A stretch of 64,000 nucleotides of DNA from Echria macrotheca (Eukaryota > Ascomycota > Sordariomycetes > Sordariales > Schizotheciaceae): the NCBI GenBank assembly GCA_030411725.1, contig MU839836.1, positions 186,001 through 250,000 on the forward strand, in the 5' to 3' direction. Shown piece after piece: positions 31,653 through 43,737 of this stretch. The notes beneath the pieces are model-generated. The model saw nothing but the letters and a program-made list of their open reading frames with translations, ran no database searches and was not told the DNA's origin. Each line of letters begins with the position of its first letter. The first letter of the stretch is position 1. A program made the position numbers and the translations under genes.

Positions 31653-32817
31653 CTAAACCTCCTGCATATCCACATCTGTTGTCTGCCGTCGGGTCGGAGC
31701 GGACGATATCGTCGGGGGCGGCGCACTATCGGTAATGTCTCTCGGTGACCCGTCAAAGTTGAGATTCGAGTTGTTTCTGCTAGCGAGAAGCTTCGGAAAC
31801 ACCCGGTCCACCAACGGCTTGAGCGTGATGAGACAGGGGATGGCGATCGACAGGCTCAGCTCGAGGAAGCAGAGGATAAAAAGCATGTTGCTCTCGGCGA
31901 TTTCGTCGGACGAGGTCACCATGCGGTACATGTAGTACAGCCGGATGATGGCAACCAGACAGACCCTATGTCCGTCAGCAATTCGCAAAAGGAACAAAAA
32001 GGGGAAGGAGGGGTGTACGCAAAGCCCAGGGCAAACACAAAGTATAACCAATGCTTTTGCCGCCGCGGGAGTGTCATGGACCGAATCACCGGGATCGGCA
32101 GCAGGAAGATGACAAAGTCGAGCGCGATGTGCAGCCACATCTCGATAAACCATTTGACGGGGGAAAAGCACCTATCCCGAGGCAGCGTAAAGTCCCAGAA
32201 GGCCTGCACCGGGATGCAGAACCCGATGTTGGATCCGGTGATCCACAGGAAGTAGACGACGACGGCGGCGCACACGATCTTGGTGATCCGCCGCAGCCGG
32301 GTCGAGTTGAATACGTCGAGGAAGAGCAGCAGGATGGAGATCTTGGTGGCGTTGACGGCCGCGCCGTACAGGAGGATGGCGACATATTGTGCCTTGAAAG
32401 TCAGTTCTCCTCTCATCCGGTTTTCATTCCCGCTCACCTTGTAGAGATCTGTCAGCTGCTCCGGCGTGAGGTCGTATGCATGCAGGCCGTACGCGCGACG
32501 TATTGCTGGTGCATATCAGTAACAAGAAACCCCAACATACCTCAGATCAACACAAAACTCACATATAATCGACACAACCGTGTACCCCAACGATAGAAGC
32601 TACCAAGCATCCGTCAGCCCGCACGCCTTTTTTTCTTCCCCCCTCAAACACTCACAAGCGACAAAACAATAGCCCCATCAGTCCACCCACACACGCGCAG
32701 CATCAGCCAGCGCGACACAAACCGCAGCCCGACAAACACCGACGACAGCACAATCGTAAAGTGCGCCCAGATCAGCGGACATCGCACCCTATCGCCGTCG
32801 TCACCCGTCGACGCCAT
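31653..32817 (-). CDS. SAT4/rhodopsin-type membrane protein (second copy type)
   Basis: Exons 32817-32656, 32599-32563, 32505-32438, 32392-32019 and 31965-31653 give 317 residues. Seven hydrophobic spans are predicted. Family motifs: a DD-like position replaced by CGWTDGAIVL after span 1-2, YDLTPEQLTDLYK, ILLYGAAVNATKISILLLF, CIPVQAFWDF with the conserved Cys/Trp, and DFVIFLLPIPVI. The C-terminal tail is hydrophilic. It belongs to the same broad family as the protein at 14173 but is not a close duplicate. Ligand or role is unknown. Confidence 0.82.
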
Positions 32818-33236
32818 CTCCAGTCCCCTCTGCAAGCAGCCGACTCCTCGCACGCCTGCCAGCCGCCATGCGCAACACACGTCACGACGGACGTGGTGAG
32901 CAGGTGGTCGTCATGAAAACAGGCAAACAAACAAACAAAAAGGTCGGATGTATCCGTGTGTGTGTGTGTGTGTGTGAGGGGAAGAACCAAAAAAAAAGAG
33001 GGGAGATGGGAAAGAATCGAGAATTTGACAGTAAGGCAACTGGACCCGACAGACAGGTCGAGACAAGACATGCGGGTGACGGACATGACCAGACACGATC
33101 CCCGAAATTGCGAGGCGTCGCTGACACCCCCTGGACTCAGCCCGGAGGCGGCAGGGTGGAGATGACAAGGTGCTGACGGGCCCACCACCACCGCATCGCC
33201 AAGAAAACGCGCAACGGAAACCGAGGGCGCGGGAAG
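32818..33236. other. Intergenic region with a TG microsatellite
   Basis: The region upstream of the SAT4-type gene contains a (TG)10 tract at 32957-32976 and an A-run just after it. No gene seen. Confidence 0.5.
32957..32976. repeat. (TG)10 microsatellite
   Basis: Ten uninterrupted TG units are read directly from the sequence. Confidence 0.95.
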
Positions 33237-33542
33237 TAGGGGTCCGGAAGGAAATTTTCATTTTCGAAATTTCGGGCCATTCTGCTGAAATTTTTTTCCT
33301 GGCCGGAGCTGGAATGAAAGAAAATTTCAGGGTTAGGGGCAGGTAAGGCCAGGGTATGGGAAGGGGTACCTCAGAGAGGTATCAAGAAGATACTGAACCC
33401 TCGGTACCCGGGCCCGGGTGGGCCCGGGGAGCCCCCGCACTATCCTACCCCTAACCCTGAAATTTTCAATTTCATTCAGAGGAGGGTGCGAAACTCGAAA
33501 TTTCGAAAGAGGTCGGGGGTGAATGGAAATTTCGGAACCCTA
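33237..33542. mobile_element. 306-bp palindromic MITE-like element flanked by TA
   Basis: The ends are TAGGGGTCCGGAA (left) and, as reverse complement of the right end, TAGGGTTCCGAAA; 9 of the first 11 bases agree. Each end starts with TA, as expected for a Tc1/mariner-type target duplication. Inside, 33321-33343 and 33444-33466 are inverted copies (22 of 23 bases), and homology extends further out through AATGAAA-type sequence. GAAATTTCG palindromes and a GGGCCCGGG core occupy the rest. No coding capacity. The pattern fits a non-autonomous foldback/MITE; copy number cannot be judged from one window. Confidence 0.6.
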
Positions 33543-34285
33543 CGCGGAAGGGGGGACGACGGCTGAAAAGAGGTCCGTGTCCATGGCAAATTCCGCGAAC
33601 CTAACAGCATTGCTGGAACCTGGAACCGAGGACAGTGGGACACGCCACTGTCACTCACTGTCACTGTCACAGCCCGTAACAAAAGTACTCGTTAAAAGGA
33701 GATACTGCGGTGGCAAGGTGGGTAGTTTATCCCCGCCGGACCGTCAAACAATCGGCCGTCGCTCGGTGGCTCGGTGGTAACCCGGCCGGAAGAGGATCAT
33801 ACTCCGGCCTTAGCTCCTCTCTGTCCGGGACGGGAGCCGACTGACCGGTTCCAATGCACGGGCACGCACAAGGGTGAAGGGGGGAATGTCATAACGTTAT
33901 CTTGACAGCATGGCACAACACAACGGCGACACGACAACGCGGCACTTGCCACTAGCTCTCCTAAAACACACTCCGAACCCGGTCCCCAAGATTTAAGACT
34001 CCGAGTGGCTGTCGGCGACAAAACCACCCATGTCGTGCTATGACCAACTCAACCCACTCAACCTCGTGTCGCGCCTGTCGCCAACGGCCGAACGCTCGGT
34101 GACACTCCCAGAATAACAACCACACCTGCCGACTCACGGCTCGTTGCCGACCGGCAGTCTCCTGCAGGCCCCTGAACCAGCCCGTGCCACCGCGGCGGCA
34201 CGCTCCCAAACCGGTCATTCTCCGGCAGTCAACATGCAGCAGCAAAATCATTTGTGCGTTCGATTTCTAATTCCTCGCGACAAAA
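33543..34285. other. Intergenic region
   Basis: About 0.74 kb lie between the MITE-like element and the trpE stop. CACTGTCACTCACTGTCACTG repeats occur near 33651-33670. No supported gene. Confidence 0.5.
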
Positions 34286-36122
34286 CTAGGCTCCAGCGCT
34301 CATGGTGTGCAGCCGGTACTGCTCGTCCCCCTTCCTGCGCTCGTCCTCGATGATGTCCTGCACCGACTTGGACCCCAGCCCGTCGCCATAGTACTTCTCG
34401 GCCAGCTCGATGCACCGCAGATTAGCCGCCAGCTTGTTCATCGTCTCCATCCACTCCTCCGTCTTCTCGCTGTCAAACACAATCCCGCCCCCGGCCTGCA
34501 GGTACGCCACCTCGTCCTTGACCAGCATCGTGCGGATCGCGATGCACGTGTCCATCTGTCCCTCGTCCAGAACCACCTGGCCCTTGCCCTGGCTCGAGTT
34601 GTCGATCCGGACGACGTCGTAGGCAAACCAGCCGGCCGCGCCGGCGTAGATGCCGCGCTTCTCCTGCTCCAGGTCGTAAATCAGCTCCATGGCCCGGATC
34701 TTGGGCGCGCCCGACACCGTGCCGGCCGGGAAAATGGCCCGCATCGCGTCCCAGCGTGTGCACTCGGGCCGGAGTAGCCCGGAGACTTCTGACGTAATAT
34801 GCTGAACATGAGAAAACCGGTCGATCTTCATCAAGCGGTCGACCTTGACCGTTGACGGGTGGCAGACGCGGTTGACGTCGTTTCGGGCCAGGTCGACAAG
34901 CATTACATGTTCTGCCCTGTCCTTGGTCGAACTCAGAAGCTCGTTGGCCAGCTCTTCGTCTTCGGCAGCGTTGGCACCCCGGCGGATGGTGCCGGCAATA
35001 GCATGGTTCACAATCCGGGGCCTTGAGCGGGCTTCCGCCTCGGTGTAGCCAAATCGCGAATCAACTGGCAACGAGGCGTACCCGTCCGTCTTCATAAGAC
35101 ATTCTGGGGATGCCCCGACGATATAAAAATCGGAACAGGACAGAAAAAATAGATACGGCGAGGGATTCAGCGTCCGCAGAGTCCGGTAGATGTTGAACGG
35201 GTGCAGGCTGGTGCTGCGCGAGAACCGCTGGGATGGAACGGCCTGAATGATATCGCCCTTGACGATGTGCTTCTTGAGGTCCGTGACGAACGACTCGTAC
35301 CCATGACGGCCGACATTAGATGAGTATTGCTGTTCCGAGACCGGCTTGCCGGGGTTTTTCGGTGGCAGCGGCGTGTCGGGGTGCTGAATCTTTTCGAGGG
35401 CCGCGCGAATTGTTGCGCACGCCTCCTCGTAGGGCCCCTGGAAGTCGTCGGTGGGGTCCTCGGGCAGCCTCATGTGCGTGACGACCGTGTAGGCCGAGTA
35501 GAAGTGGTCAAACGCCACAATGGTGTCGAAAATCATGAAGAGCGCCTCTGGGATGTTCAGGTTGTCTTTGAGGGGGCGGGCCGTCTTGGGCTCGAAATAC
35601 TTGATACAGTCATATGAGATGTAGCCGACGGCACCTCCCGTCAGCTTTGGGAGTCGGAGTGACGGGACGCCAATGACACGGTCCTGAGAAAGCAAGCCCT
35701 CCAGGGCCTGCATGGGATCGCCATCGACTTCATATCGCGGACCTGTCCGCAATACCTTTCGGGGGTCTAAATGCTGTTAGAGGCGTCAGGACACAGTGCC
35801 ATATGGCTTACTGGCTCCAATAAAGCTGTACCGTCCGACAGTCTCGGTGCTCCCGGTAGCGCTTTCGAGCAGGAAGGAATACTCGGCCGTTGATCTGCGA
35901 GGGTCAGCGAATATCCGGTGATTCAATTGGGTCGATTGGGATTGAAACCGACCCTTCTGAGAGCTTGAGGTAGATGGCCGAGGGCGTCAGCAGGTCCGAG
36001 GGGAGCGAGATGCACACGGGCAGCAGCGTCGGGCACGGGGTGCCATCTTGGCGTGTTTGTTCATACAGTGCCCGGGCGTCGGCCACGGTGGGCCTGATAT
36101 CAAGCTTCGCATTGGGATCCAT
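34286..36122 (-). CDS. trpE: Anthranilate synthase component I
   Basis: Exons 36122-35953, 35894-35812 and 35766-34286 give 577 residues, normal for fungal component I. The enzyme converts chorismate to anthranilate using ammonia from the glutaminase subunit, the first step of tryptophan synthesis. The regulatory LLES motif (tryptophan site) is in exon 2 as YSFLLES. The chorismate-binding domain shows QAVPSQRFSR, SPECLMK, PIVNHAIAGTIRRG-like (here RPRIVNHAIAGTIRRG), LVDLARNDVNRVC, ARA-type HVQHITSEVSG, FPAGTVSGAPKIRAME and AYLQAGGGIVFDS. All key motifs look intact. The C-terminus (YRLHTMSAGA) is ordinary. This is a confident housekeeping assignment. Confidence 0.96.
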
Positions 36123-37128
36123 GACGATGGGGAGGAGGGAAGCAGGGACTGGTTTGCGACTGCTGCGTGTTGGACGCTGACGCCAGGTGGTCTCCGGATT
36201 TTCACCGCTCCGATGAAGCTCCGTGAGTCATGGTGGGGCAGCGCGCGATGGCGGGGTGCGATAAGATTGCCCCACATTTCCACCGCTTCCTCCAGACTCT
36301 CGTTCATTCGCCGAAACAACGAGATGAACTTATTAAGGTGGAAAGACGAGCATGACCAACACGGAGGATCAAGATTGCCATGCTTCGTACTAGGATACGC
36401 GGTATTTGCGGTAAGATGGGACGACGAGACATGAATGGTACCGGTCGTTTACCGATCTTGAGCCATTCTTTGCCAAAAAATCTCTTTGGTGTTCCCGGAC
36501 TAACACCTGGTGATAGCCCAATCGTGCTCCACCTTGGATCGGAAATAGTGTGCGTTCACTGGTGTGATATCCAGCCAGTATCTGACGGATAGAATCTGTA
36601 GACGATTCGATCGAGCTAGCAACACGTGGATATGCAAGCCAGATATCCGTCGATTTCTCTTCTCCACTTGTAAAGCTATGGCGGAGCGCAATGCCGGATA
36701 TGGGGTATCGAGTGGCGCGAGATGGATGTCCGTGACCTGCACAACATAGGGGATACCTCGATCGGGTTGGCTGTCTGAGATTTACAGATTCACCGGGTTC
36801 TGAGGGTCAGCGGTCGGTTTCTCTACGTGACATTTCGGCAACCGCATTTTCTGAAGCTGCTAAGGTACTGAATCCGGACGGACCATGGGATGTCGACATG
36901 CATATTCTTGGCGCTAGGGGCGCTTTCGACTACATGGCTACTCATTTGACTACATGACTACCTACTCATTACGTAGGGCACAGCAACGAAGCCAACAAAT
37001 TAACGGTTGCACCTGATGTGGTGTACCGTCTATTATCACGGACTCGGTAAGTAGGTATGCACGGCAAGCCCGACTGGGTCTTCTTTCACAGTTAGCTAGA
37101 TCGCTACGGGAAATACTGATCCCACACG

Positions 37129-37163
<35 letters not shown>

Positions 37164-37171
37164 AACTATTT
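36123..37171. other. Intergenic region
   Basis: About 1 kb upstream of trpE without a supported gene. It ends in a TA/TG compound microsatellite. Confidence 0.5.
37129..37163. repeat. Compound (TA)n(TG)n microsatellite
   Basis: About nine TA units run directly into eight GT units, read directly from the sequence. Confidence 0.95.
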
Positions 37172-37471
37172 TCAAGAATTGTAATAAGACTCCAGATCGT
37201 GTCCAAAAAACCACCCTGGTAAAAGCTCCGTGATCCTCCAATGAAATGGTATCCGCTCATAGATCCTAGCAGCATATGCAGCATATGCTACATTGTCCTT
37301 ATCGTTTCTCATCTTCTCGTTCGTATATGTCGGCTCATGTGGCAAAAGTGTGTATCGAGAGTCTTTAATATCATCTGACGCGAGCTGCACTATCAGATGA
37401 CATTTGTCGTATAAAAGGGTGTCGTGAATGTGTAGGTGACCGGCCTGAAGATGTTTGTTTCTGTGAAGCAT
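37172..37471 (-). CDS. Small hypothetical protein or gene fragment
   Basis: The frame from the first in-frame ATG gives 99 residues and is open further upstream. The second half (around KDSRYTLLPHEPTYTNEK and ERIPFHWRITELLPGWFFG) has a natural, protein-like composition with no low complexity. No family is recognised, no intron is needed, and it stops next to the TA/TG microsatellite. It may be a small gene, the last exon of a longer one, or a decayed fragment. Confidence 0.28.
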   Translation of the reverse strand: MLHRNKHLQAGHLHIHDTLLYDKCHLIVQLASDDIKDSRYTLLPHEPTYTNEKMRNDKDNVAYAAYAARIYERIPFHWRITELLPGWFFGHDLESYYNS

Positions 37472-37656
37472 GACATTTCGTGTCTGGTCGGTCGCTCCCG
37501 CCGTTGAATCCGGGTGCGATATTCCGTGTGTTGTCGGGTAGCGAATAGGCTCGGTGTTGCGCAAACGCTGGTAAGTCGGCGTCCATTCCGAGGACCTCCC
37601 ATTCCGACCCCTAGCATCCCGACTGTTTGTGGGCGAATTCAGCCCGATGATCCAAC

Positions 37657-38247
37657 CTAATACCCCCGGTCGCGACTCCGCCTGTCCCGCCGACTCCCCC
37701 CAGACCCATAATCATAAACCCCAGGCGGCCGCCTCGGACTCCTCTCCCTCGCGATCGTCACCGGAACCACCTCGCGCATCTCCCCGCTCCTCCTCACACT
37801 CCGACTCCTCGAATGATGATGATGATGCCGATGTCCCGACCGACTCCTACTCCGTCTTCCATACTCCACCGGCTCAACATGTCTCGCAGGCCGCTCATCC
37901 CTCACCCCGTCATACCACGCCTTCCCGTTCGCATTCTCACTTCCCGGCGGCGCGCCGAGGTTACTGCACGACCGGAAAATCCAGACCAGCAAGAGGAACC
38001 CGGCGATGGAGCCGATGACTATGCCTGCTATCGCGCCGCCGCTGAGGGTTTTGGCGCCGGTGGGGTCGGGATCTTGGGCAGGGGCGGTTGTGGTCGCGGG
38101 GCCGGGCGCGAGGACGGTTACTGTTCCGCCATTGGTGTCTTGGCGATGCACGAGGGAGGGACCGGATAAGAGGGTGCGCGTTGGTTCCTCGAGAGATCGT
38201 TCGATTTGGGAGAGGAGGGAGGAGACGTGGGCGGTGATGGGTGCCAT
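37657..38247 (-). CDS. Single-span membrane protein with Arg/Ser/His-rich tail
   Basis: From ATG 38247 the product is 196 residues. A short extracellular-type Thr/Pro-rich N-terminus is followed by the span AIAGIVIGSIAGFLLLVWIF and a cysteine-containing juxtamembrane motif (RSCSNLGAPP). The C-terminal half is very basic: SRSRSGHRHHHHHSRSRS and RERSPRR repeats, ending GSRRDRRSRDRGY. The design (GGAIAGIVIGS span plus basic tail) recurs in fungal Mid2/WSC-like small membrane proteins of unknown role. The frame stays open to 38613, so a longer N-terminus is possible. No classical signal peptide precedes the span; the span itself may act as anchor. Confidence 0.68.
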   Translation of the reverse strand: MAPITAHVSSLLSQIERSLEEPTRTLLSGPSLVHRQDTNGGTVTVLAPGPATTTAPAQDPDPTGAKTLSGGAIAGIVIGSIAGFLLLVWIFRSCSNLGAPPGSENANGKAWYDGVRDERPARHVEPVEYGRRSRSRSGHRHHHHHSRSRSVRRSGEMREVVPVTIARERSPRRPPGVYDYGSGGSRRDRRSRDRGY

Positions 38248-39134
38248 TTTGATGGGATCCCACTGCGGTGGGTTCACGACACAAAAGAAGATGGCCGGAC
38301 GATTAACAATGCAGGAGTATAGGTACGGATCAAAGAGGGGGCTGCATCTTATTTTATGCATTGTCAGGATGCCCATAACCTTGTTCTCGATATCAGACAA
38401 GTCAGTGACGCCATTGTACATGCGGTTGGGTAGGATTAATCCAGGGCCAAGACACGAGTAGCGAGGGGGATCGTCCCGAGGAGTTACTTGGTGGGGCGCT
38501 AGCGTGGATCTCTGTCCTGCTGGCGACGACCAAAATCTATTCGACCTCAGCCTCCGCATTTTCGGTGCCGCAACATGACAGCTTGGGAGTTGTCTTGCTG
38601 GAAGACTGCTCACTGGTTTGAGTTGCTGTGGGTTTATTTCCTATCCTCTCCAGACTTCCACAACTCGAGCCACGTCGATGTTTGTCAAACCTAACCAAAA
38701 TCGCATAGGGTCACCTAACGTGGCTGTTAGCCCGTGGTCGACAAATCGCTGGCAGTACTAACAACAGTGATAACGGAACTTTGGCAAAACACCACCCAGG
38801 CATCCCGGACAAAACACTCCGATGCACAATGATGTCATAAACCATCACTCTGTTCCTCGACACCACGCACGACTTCCAACCACCTGCCAACCACCTGCCT
38901 CACTGAAGATGCGGTATCGAAGCCGGTCGCATTTGTATTGATATGCAGACAACCGTGTTATTGCTCAGGTGCAGTTCGAGTAAAGGATGACACCCCAACC
39001 TGGCTTTTAGAAACATCACCATCGTGAACTCTAGGGGGTATATCATTGTAGATTACTAGTTTTGTCAAATAATAGTACACTAATGCTCACGAGGAGCAAC
39101 ACCACATTCCTATCCAGCCACAGCCCGAGTCCTT
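38248..39134. other. Intergenic region
   Basis: About 0.9 kb upstream of the single-span protein; besides its open 5' frame nothing was supported. Confidence 0.45.
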
Positions 39135-42100
39135 TCAAAATGTTGGAGGCCAGCCGGCAATGGCCCTACGCCTAATTTCTCGAGGGCTTCCACGGGGTCG
39201 GACTGGCCCCGGGTCCGATCCCGAAGAATCCCACGTCTTCTCCGAGCTGTCCTCCTGCAACACCGTCTCCCCGACATCCTCTGCCTGTTCCGCTTCATTT
39301 TCCTCTCCCTCCTCCGGCTCCGGACTCACAGCCCTCGACCCCGGTAAATCCGAGCTCCCGTCGTCCTCACTCTCACTGCTCACCTCGTCCTCCTTCACCG
39401 TCTCCGCTACAACAGGCACCTGCTGCATCCGCTCCTGCTGCCTCAGCTCCAACGACTCCCGAACATCCCGGAGCCTCTTCACATTCAAATAATTCGCAAC
39501 CCTCACAAACCGCAGCGACTCGGCCAGCGACAGCAGAGTCGGATCATGAAAGACCATCAGACTAGCCGTCTCGCCCTTCGCATCCAGCACCAACACCTCG
39601 CGCTGCGCGAGCGAAAGATCCGTCACACACCCCCTCTCGCAAAGCAGCTTCACCACCTCGAACAGATTATTCGCCACGGCGTTCTGGATCGCAGTACACG
39701 TCGCCGAAGAAGGGTGTTTCATCGGCTTGTCGGGATCCTCGCCCAGGTCCAGCATGAGCTTCACCGTCTCAGCGTGCCCCGAGAACACGGCAAAATGCAG
39801 CGGCGACACAACTCCCGGAACCCAGGTCGAATACACCGGCTGATCCCCGGTCCACGCCCCGGCCTCCAATAACAAGGCCACAACCGAAGCATGGCCCCCC
39901 CGACAGGCGGCATGCAGCGGCGTCCGCCCCAGCGCATCCGGATGCCTCACAGTCGCCATACGCGCCAACAACAACCTCACAACCTCGACAGTCCCCGCCG
40001 CCGCCGCATGCCACAGCGGCGTCCGCCCATTCCCATCCTCGGCGTCGATACCCACCGCAGAAGCCCTCTCCAAAATCGCCTCAGCAGCAACGACATTCCC
40101 CATGGCCGCAGCACGGTGCAGCGCCGTCTCCCCGAGCGCATTGACGCGCGTATTCATCCACCGCCTCTCCCCATCCCCCGTCTCCGCCGCCCTCTCCATG
40201 AACCGATCCAGCACCCGCACGACCAGGTCCGAATGGACATAGCACGCAGCAAGATGCGAAATCGGTTCGCGCGCGTACACCTTCTCGAACAAGTCGCCCT
40301 CGGTCTCCTCCCAGTCCGCGGGGACCAGCTCCAACAAATCAGCCACGATGTCCTCGCGGCCCGTGAGGATGGCAAGATGCAAAGCCGTCAACCGTCCCGC
40401 CGTCGCGGCGAGCGCGTCAGCGCCGTGCTCGACCAAAATCCGCACGATGTCGCGGTACCCCCGCGCGGCGGCCCAGTGGATCGGCCGGAAGCCGCGGAAC
40501 ACGTCGGCCGACGGCTCGAGGCCGAGGTCCGTGGCCGGCGGGGACACGCGCGTCTGCACCTCGACGCGGGCGGTGCTCAGCGGACTCGTCAAGAGCTCGG
40601 CCACGGCGCGGGCGTCGTTGCGCAGGCACGACTTGGCCAGGAGGAGCGAGAAGTACAGCTGGAACCAGTGCTCGCTGCCTGCCTCGGAGGAGGAGGACGG
40701 GTGGATGTTCTCCTCGAGGATGACGTCCTGGCCTGCGGCGAAGGCTATGGCTTCTAGGAACGGGAAGGACGCGAGCGGTGGTGCCGTGGGGAGGCGACTT
40801 TGTCGGACTCGCACTCGGGATTGGGTTAGGGGCAGTCGCTGCGGATCCGACGTGTAGCCTAGAGAAAGATCCCAGCTGTCGGGGAGCGTCAGCGGCTCGG
40901 CCACGCTGGCGAAGAGCTCGTTGGTCGCCGTGACGCTGGCCGACTCGTGCGCGTCGTTGCCGCCCAGCTCGGCGTACAGCATGACGTCCGTGTCGGGCGC
41001 CTGGTGTACCTGCGACAGCCGCAGGTGGATGCTCGTCCGGTTGCGGAAGCGCATCGTCTGCACCTGCGCCATGACGTGCAGGTACGCGTGCTCCTGCAGC
41101 GACCGGCCCCGTCCGGGCACTTTGTAGGGGTCGAAGTTCTTGGCCGCGTTGACGATGCTGTCCGAGGCCACCTGCTGCGCGACCCAGAGTTCTCGGGGGC
41201 CGATGTAGCCCGGCGAGAGGCCGACGAAGATGTCGGCGCCGTGGTCGCCGCCGATGGCGTAGCGGAATACACCTAGAACACCGTTCTGCAGGGCCGAGGT
41301 GGGTTTCAGCGTCCAGTTGGCTGCGCTCCAGTTCTTGCGGTGGTAGACGTCGAGCAGGCAGACCGGGTCAATCGGGAAGCCGAGGGAGAAGGAGTCTATA
41401 TCTAGAACAATGTCGGGCAGGCCGTAGGTCGGGAGCTGCTTGACGTAGATGTATTGGTAGCCGTCGCCGTCGCCGGGGACGAGTTCTTGCTCCCCGTGGC
41501 TTATTGGCACGGGTAGGATCGTCTCGGGCGATATCCGCGCGTATTGGTCTCCGCCGAGAGAGGTGAGGAGGATGGCCGGGAGGGCCATGCCGTAAGCGAC
41601 TGGGTAGGGAGAGCAGTCGAGAACGGCGAGACACCGCGCCTGGGACTCGTTTCCCTGGACTGTGTCTTCCGACTGCGCCGGCGCTTGCTTGAGGTAGACA
41701 CGGATGTGCAGACCGGCGTTTGTCATGGTCGAAGGCGCGCTCACGCCCGTCATAGCCCGCGTCGCCGATTTATAATCTGCGTCTGCGAAGAAGGACGGGC
41801 TTGTGGCGAGTAGGCCGCATAGTTGGAAGCGCAATGGGTCGTCCCAGGGACACTTCCAGGCGAATATCGAGTGGTCGGTAGTTACTGCGCGGTGTCAGCT
41901 TCAAGTGATCTACCAACACTTGCTGTCTCCCCCTCGATACGCCTATGGATCAGATACGAATTGTAAAGAGAAACCCTCACGTTTGAGTATCTCCTCCTGC
42001 AGCCGAATAAACGCCCGGTTGCCCTCGCCATATAGCAATGGCATGTTGACACCGAAAATGCCCATGAGACAATAAGCCTTGTCCTCGATACGCGTCGTCT

Positions 42101-42878
42101 CGCGCTTCGCAGCCCACTTCATGCGGCTCGCCACGCTGAGATCGTCCAGGCCTATCCTCCCCTTGAGCAGCTCGAGGTCAATCCCGGTAATGATGCTAAT
42201 GAGCTCCGGGAACCGGTTCACCTGGCCGGCCGTCCCAAAGCTGCCGAGCTTCGTGCCGAGCAGACTCCAGCTCTTGGAGTAGAAACGCACGTCAGCGGGC
42301 GCAATAAGCTCCTGCAGCGTCCAGCCGCGCGTGAACCAGCGGCTGTGGCGCATGACCTCGACGATAGTCGGCACGCCGCCGTCGCCGTCGCCGCCGCCGC
42401 TACTAGTATCATTTCCCGGAACATTTCCCGGAACCTTCGGGCTCGGCCCATTGAGAAACGGATAGTCGCGCACATCGTCGCCGACGCGATAGTCAACATC
42501 ATTCAAAAAGGCATAACACACCGACGCCTCCTGATACCAGCGGAACATGCTATTGATGGCCTCGGACAGCTCGGCGCTCGACGTCTTGTTGATGCAGCAC
42601 GTGTCGATCCAGATGTACCCGAACCCTTGCGACTTGGCCAGGCGGGCGGCGTCGCGGATCTTGGCGAAGCCGATCTTCTTGGAGATGGGGTGCGAGAAGG
42701 GCCCGGCCGCGGCCGCGACCTGCTGGCGCAGACGGCTGGTCGCGCCGAGCTCCTGGAGCTCCTGGAAGCTGACCTCGTCATCGTCGCTGCCCCACGTGTG
42801 CGAGAGGATGGCGTACGGCGGCAGGCTGCTGTCGTGGAGGCTGACCAGGCGCAGGGTCGACGTGTCCACGAGGCGCAT
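39135..42878 (-). CDS. HET-domain protein with C-terminal ankyrin repeats
   Basis: Exons 42878-41981 and 41884-39135 give 1,215 residues. The HET domain occupies about residues 1-200 with its signatures: YAILSHTWG (from 22), GYIWIDTCCINK (from 88) and RGWTLQELIAP (from 184). A Gly/Asp-rich loop at ~155-170 interrupts it. HET-typical KRETTRIEDKAYCLMGIFGV and LYGEGNRAFIRLQEEI follow. After the intron a long middle region of unknown fold spans ~300-750. About seven ankyrin repeats lie at ~760-1050 (for example GRTPLHAACRGGHASVVALL), and an acidic Glu/Ser tail ends the protein. HET proteins trigger incompatibility or defence-like cell death; ankyrin repeats probably sense a partner. The middle part shows no NTPase motif. 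Confidence 0.9.
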
Positions 42879-43737
42879 GGCTGGATGTCGGCCTGGTCAT
42901 CACTGCGACTGATGACCTGAAAGTGGTGGTGGTGGTGGTCTTGGCACGCGCCGGCGGGGAAGCGCAATTTCGCTCACCTTGTTTCTGATTTCAGCTTCGG
43001 GACACAGCATCAGCCACGCACGTGATTTGCTCCTTCGAAGTTCGAACTTGTTCAATCTTGAGAGATGAACTGGTTTTTTGACTTGGCAAAATGTTGAGAG
43101 CTAAACTGTATTTTGGTCACGTGAGTAACTTTCTAAAGAAAACCTACATACCTAGGCACATAGGTAGGGAGTTAACCGTACCTTAGGTGCACAGATATTT
43201 CCAGGGCAGCCGCAGCGAAAGGGAAATCATCCGAGAACAAGTAAGTCACTGCAACATTTGTACGTAAAGGCAATAGTTAATTATCAAGCACAACGTCCAG
43301 TAGCTATTTGCCAGTATAGGCTATCTACCATGTATATCTTACAACGTGCGTTATGGCGTAACATTGAACTGTGCGGATGTGTACCGTCCAAGCCAGGAAA
43401 ACAACAAACGAAACCGAAAAAAAGCCAGGCCATAAGTCATAATAACATCACCGTCTGGTACGTACCTCAGCTAGGTAGAAAACACGATACTCTCGAGTCC
43501 AGATCTATCCCTCCCCATCTCGTTGACTAAATCGTCAAAACCATTCCTAGGCCACATGCCCGCGCCGTCTAATCCTCCCGTCCCGGCCGGTAGTAGTCAA
43601 CTCTCTTGAGTTACTATGCTTCTTCATCGACCTCCACATCGCGTTTTATGTCCTCCAAACTCCTGACGCCAAACGCCGTGCGGTGATGCCTAGACCTTCC
43701 CAGTCTGTAAACGACCAGCCAGCTATCCTGTCCGCCG
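42879..43737. other. Intergenic region
   Basis: About 0.86 kb with a (CCA)n-like tract just upstream of the HET start and CCTAGGCACATAGGTAGG near 43151. No gene seen. Confidence 0.5.

Noticed and set aside
33446..33459. Telomere-like CCCCTAACCC
   Set aside because: Only one and a half units, and it is part of the inverted arms of the MITE-like element.
39891..40757. Plus-strand open frame opposite the ankyrin repeats
   Set aside because: Arg/Pro/His-biased shadow of the HET-ankyrin gene.
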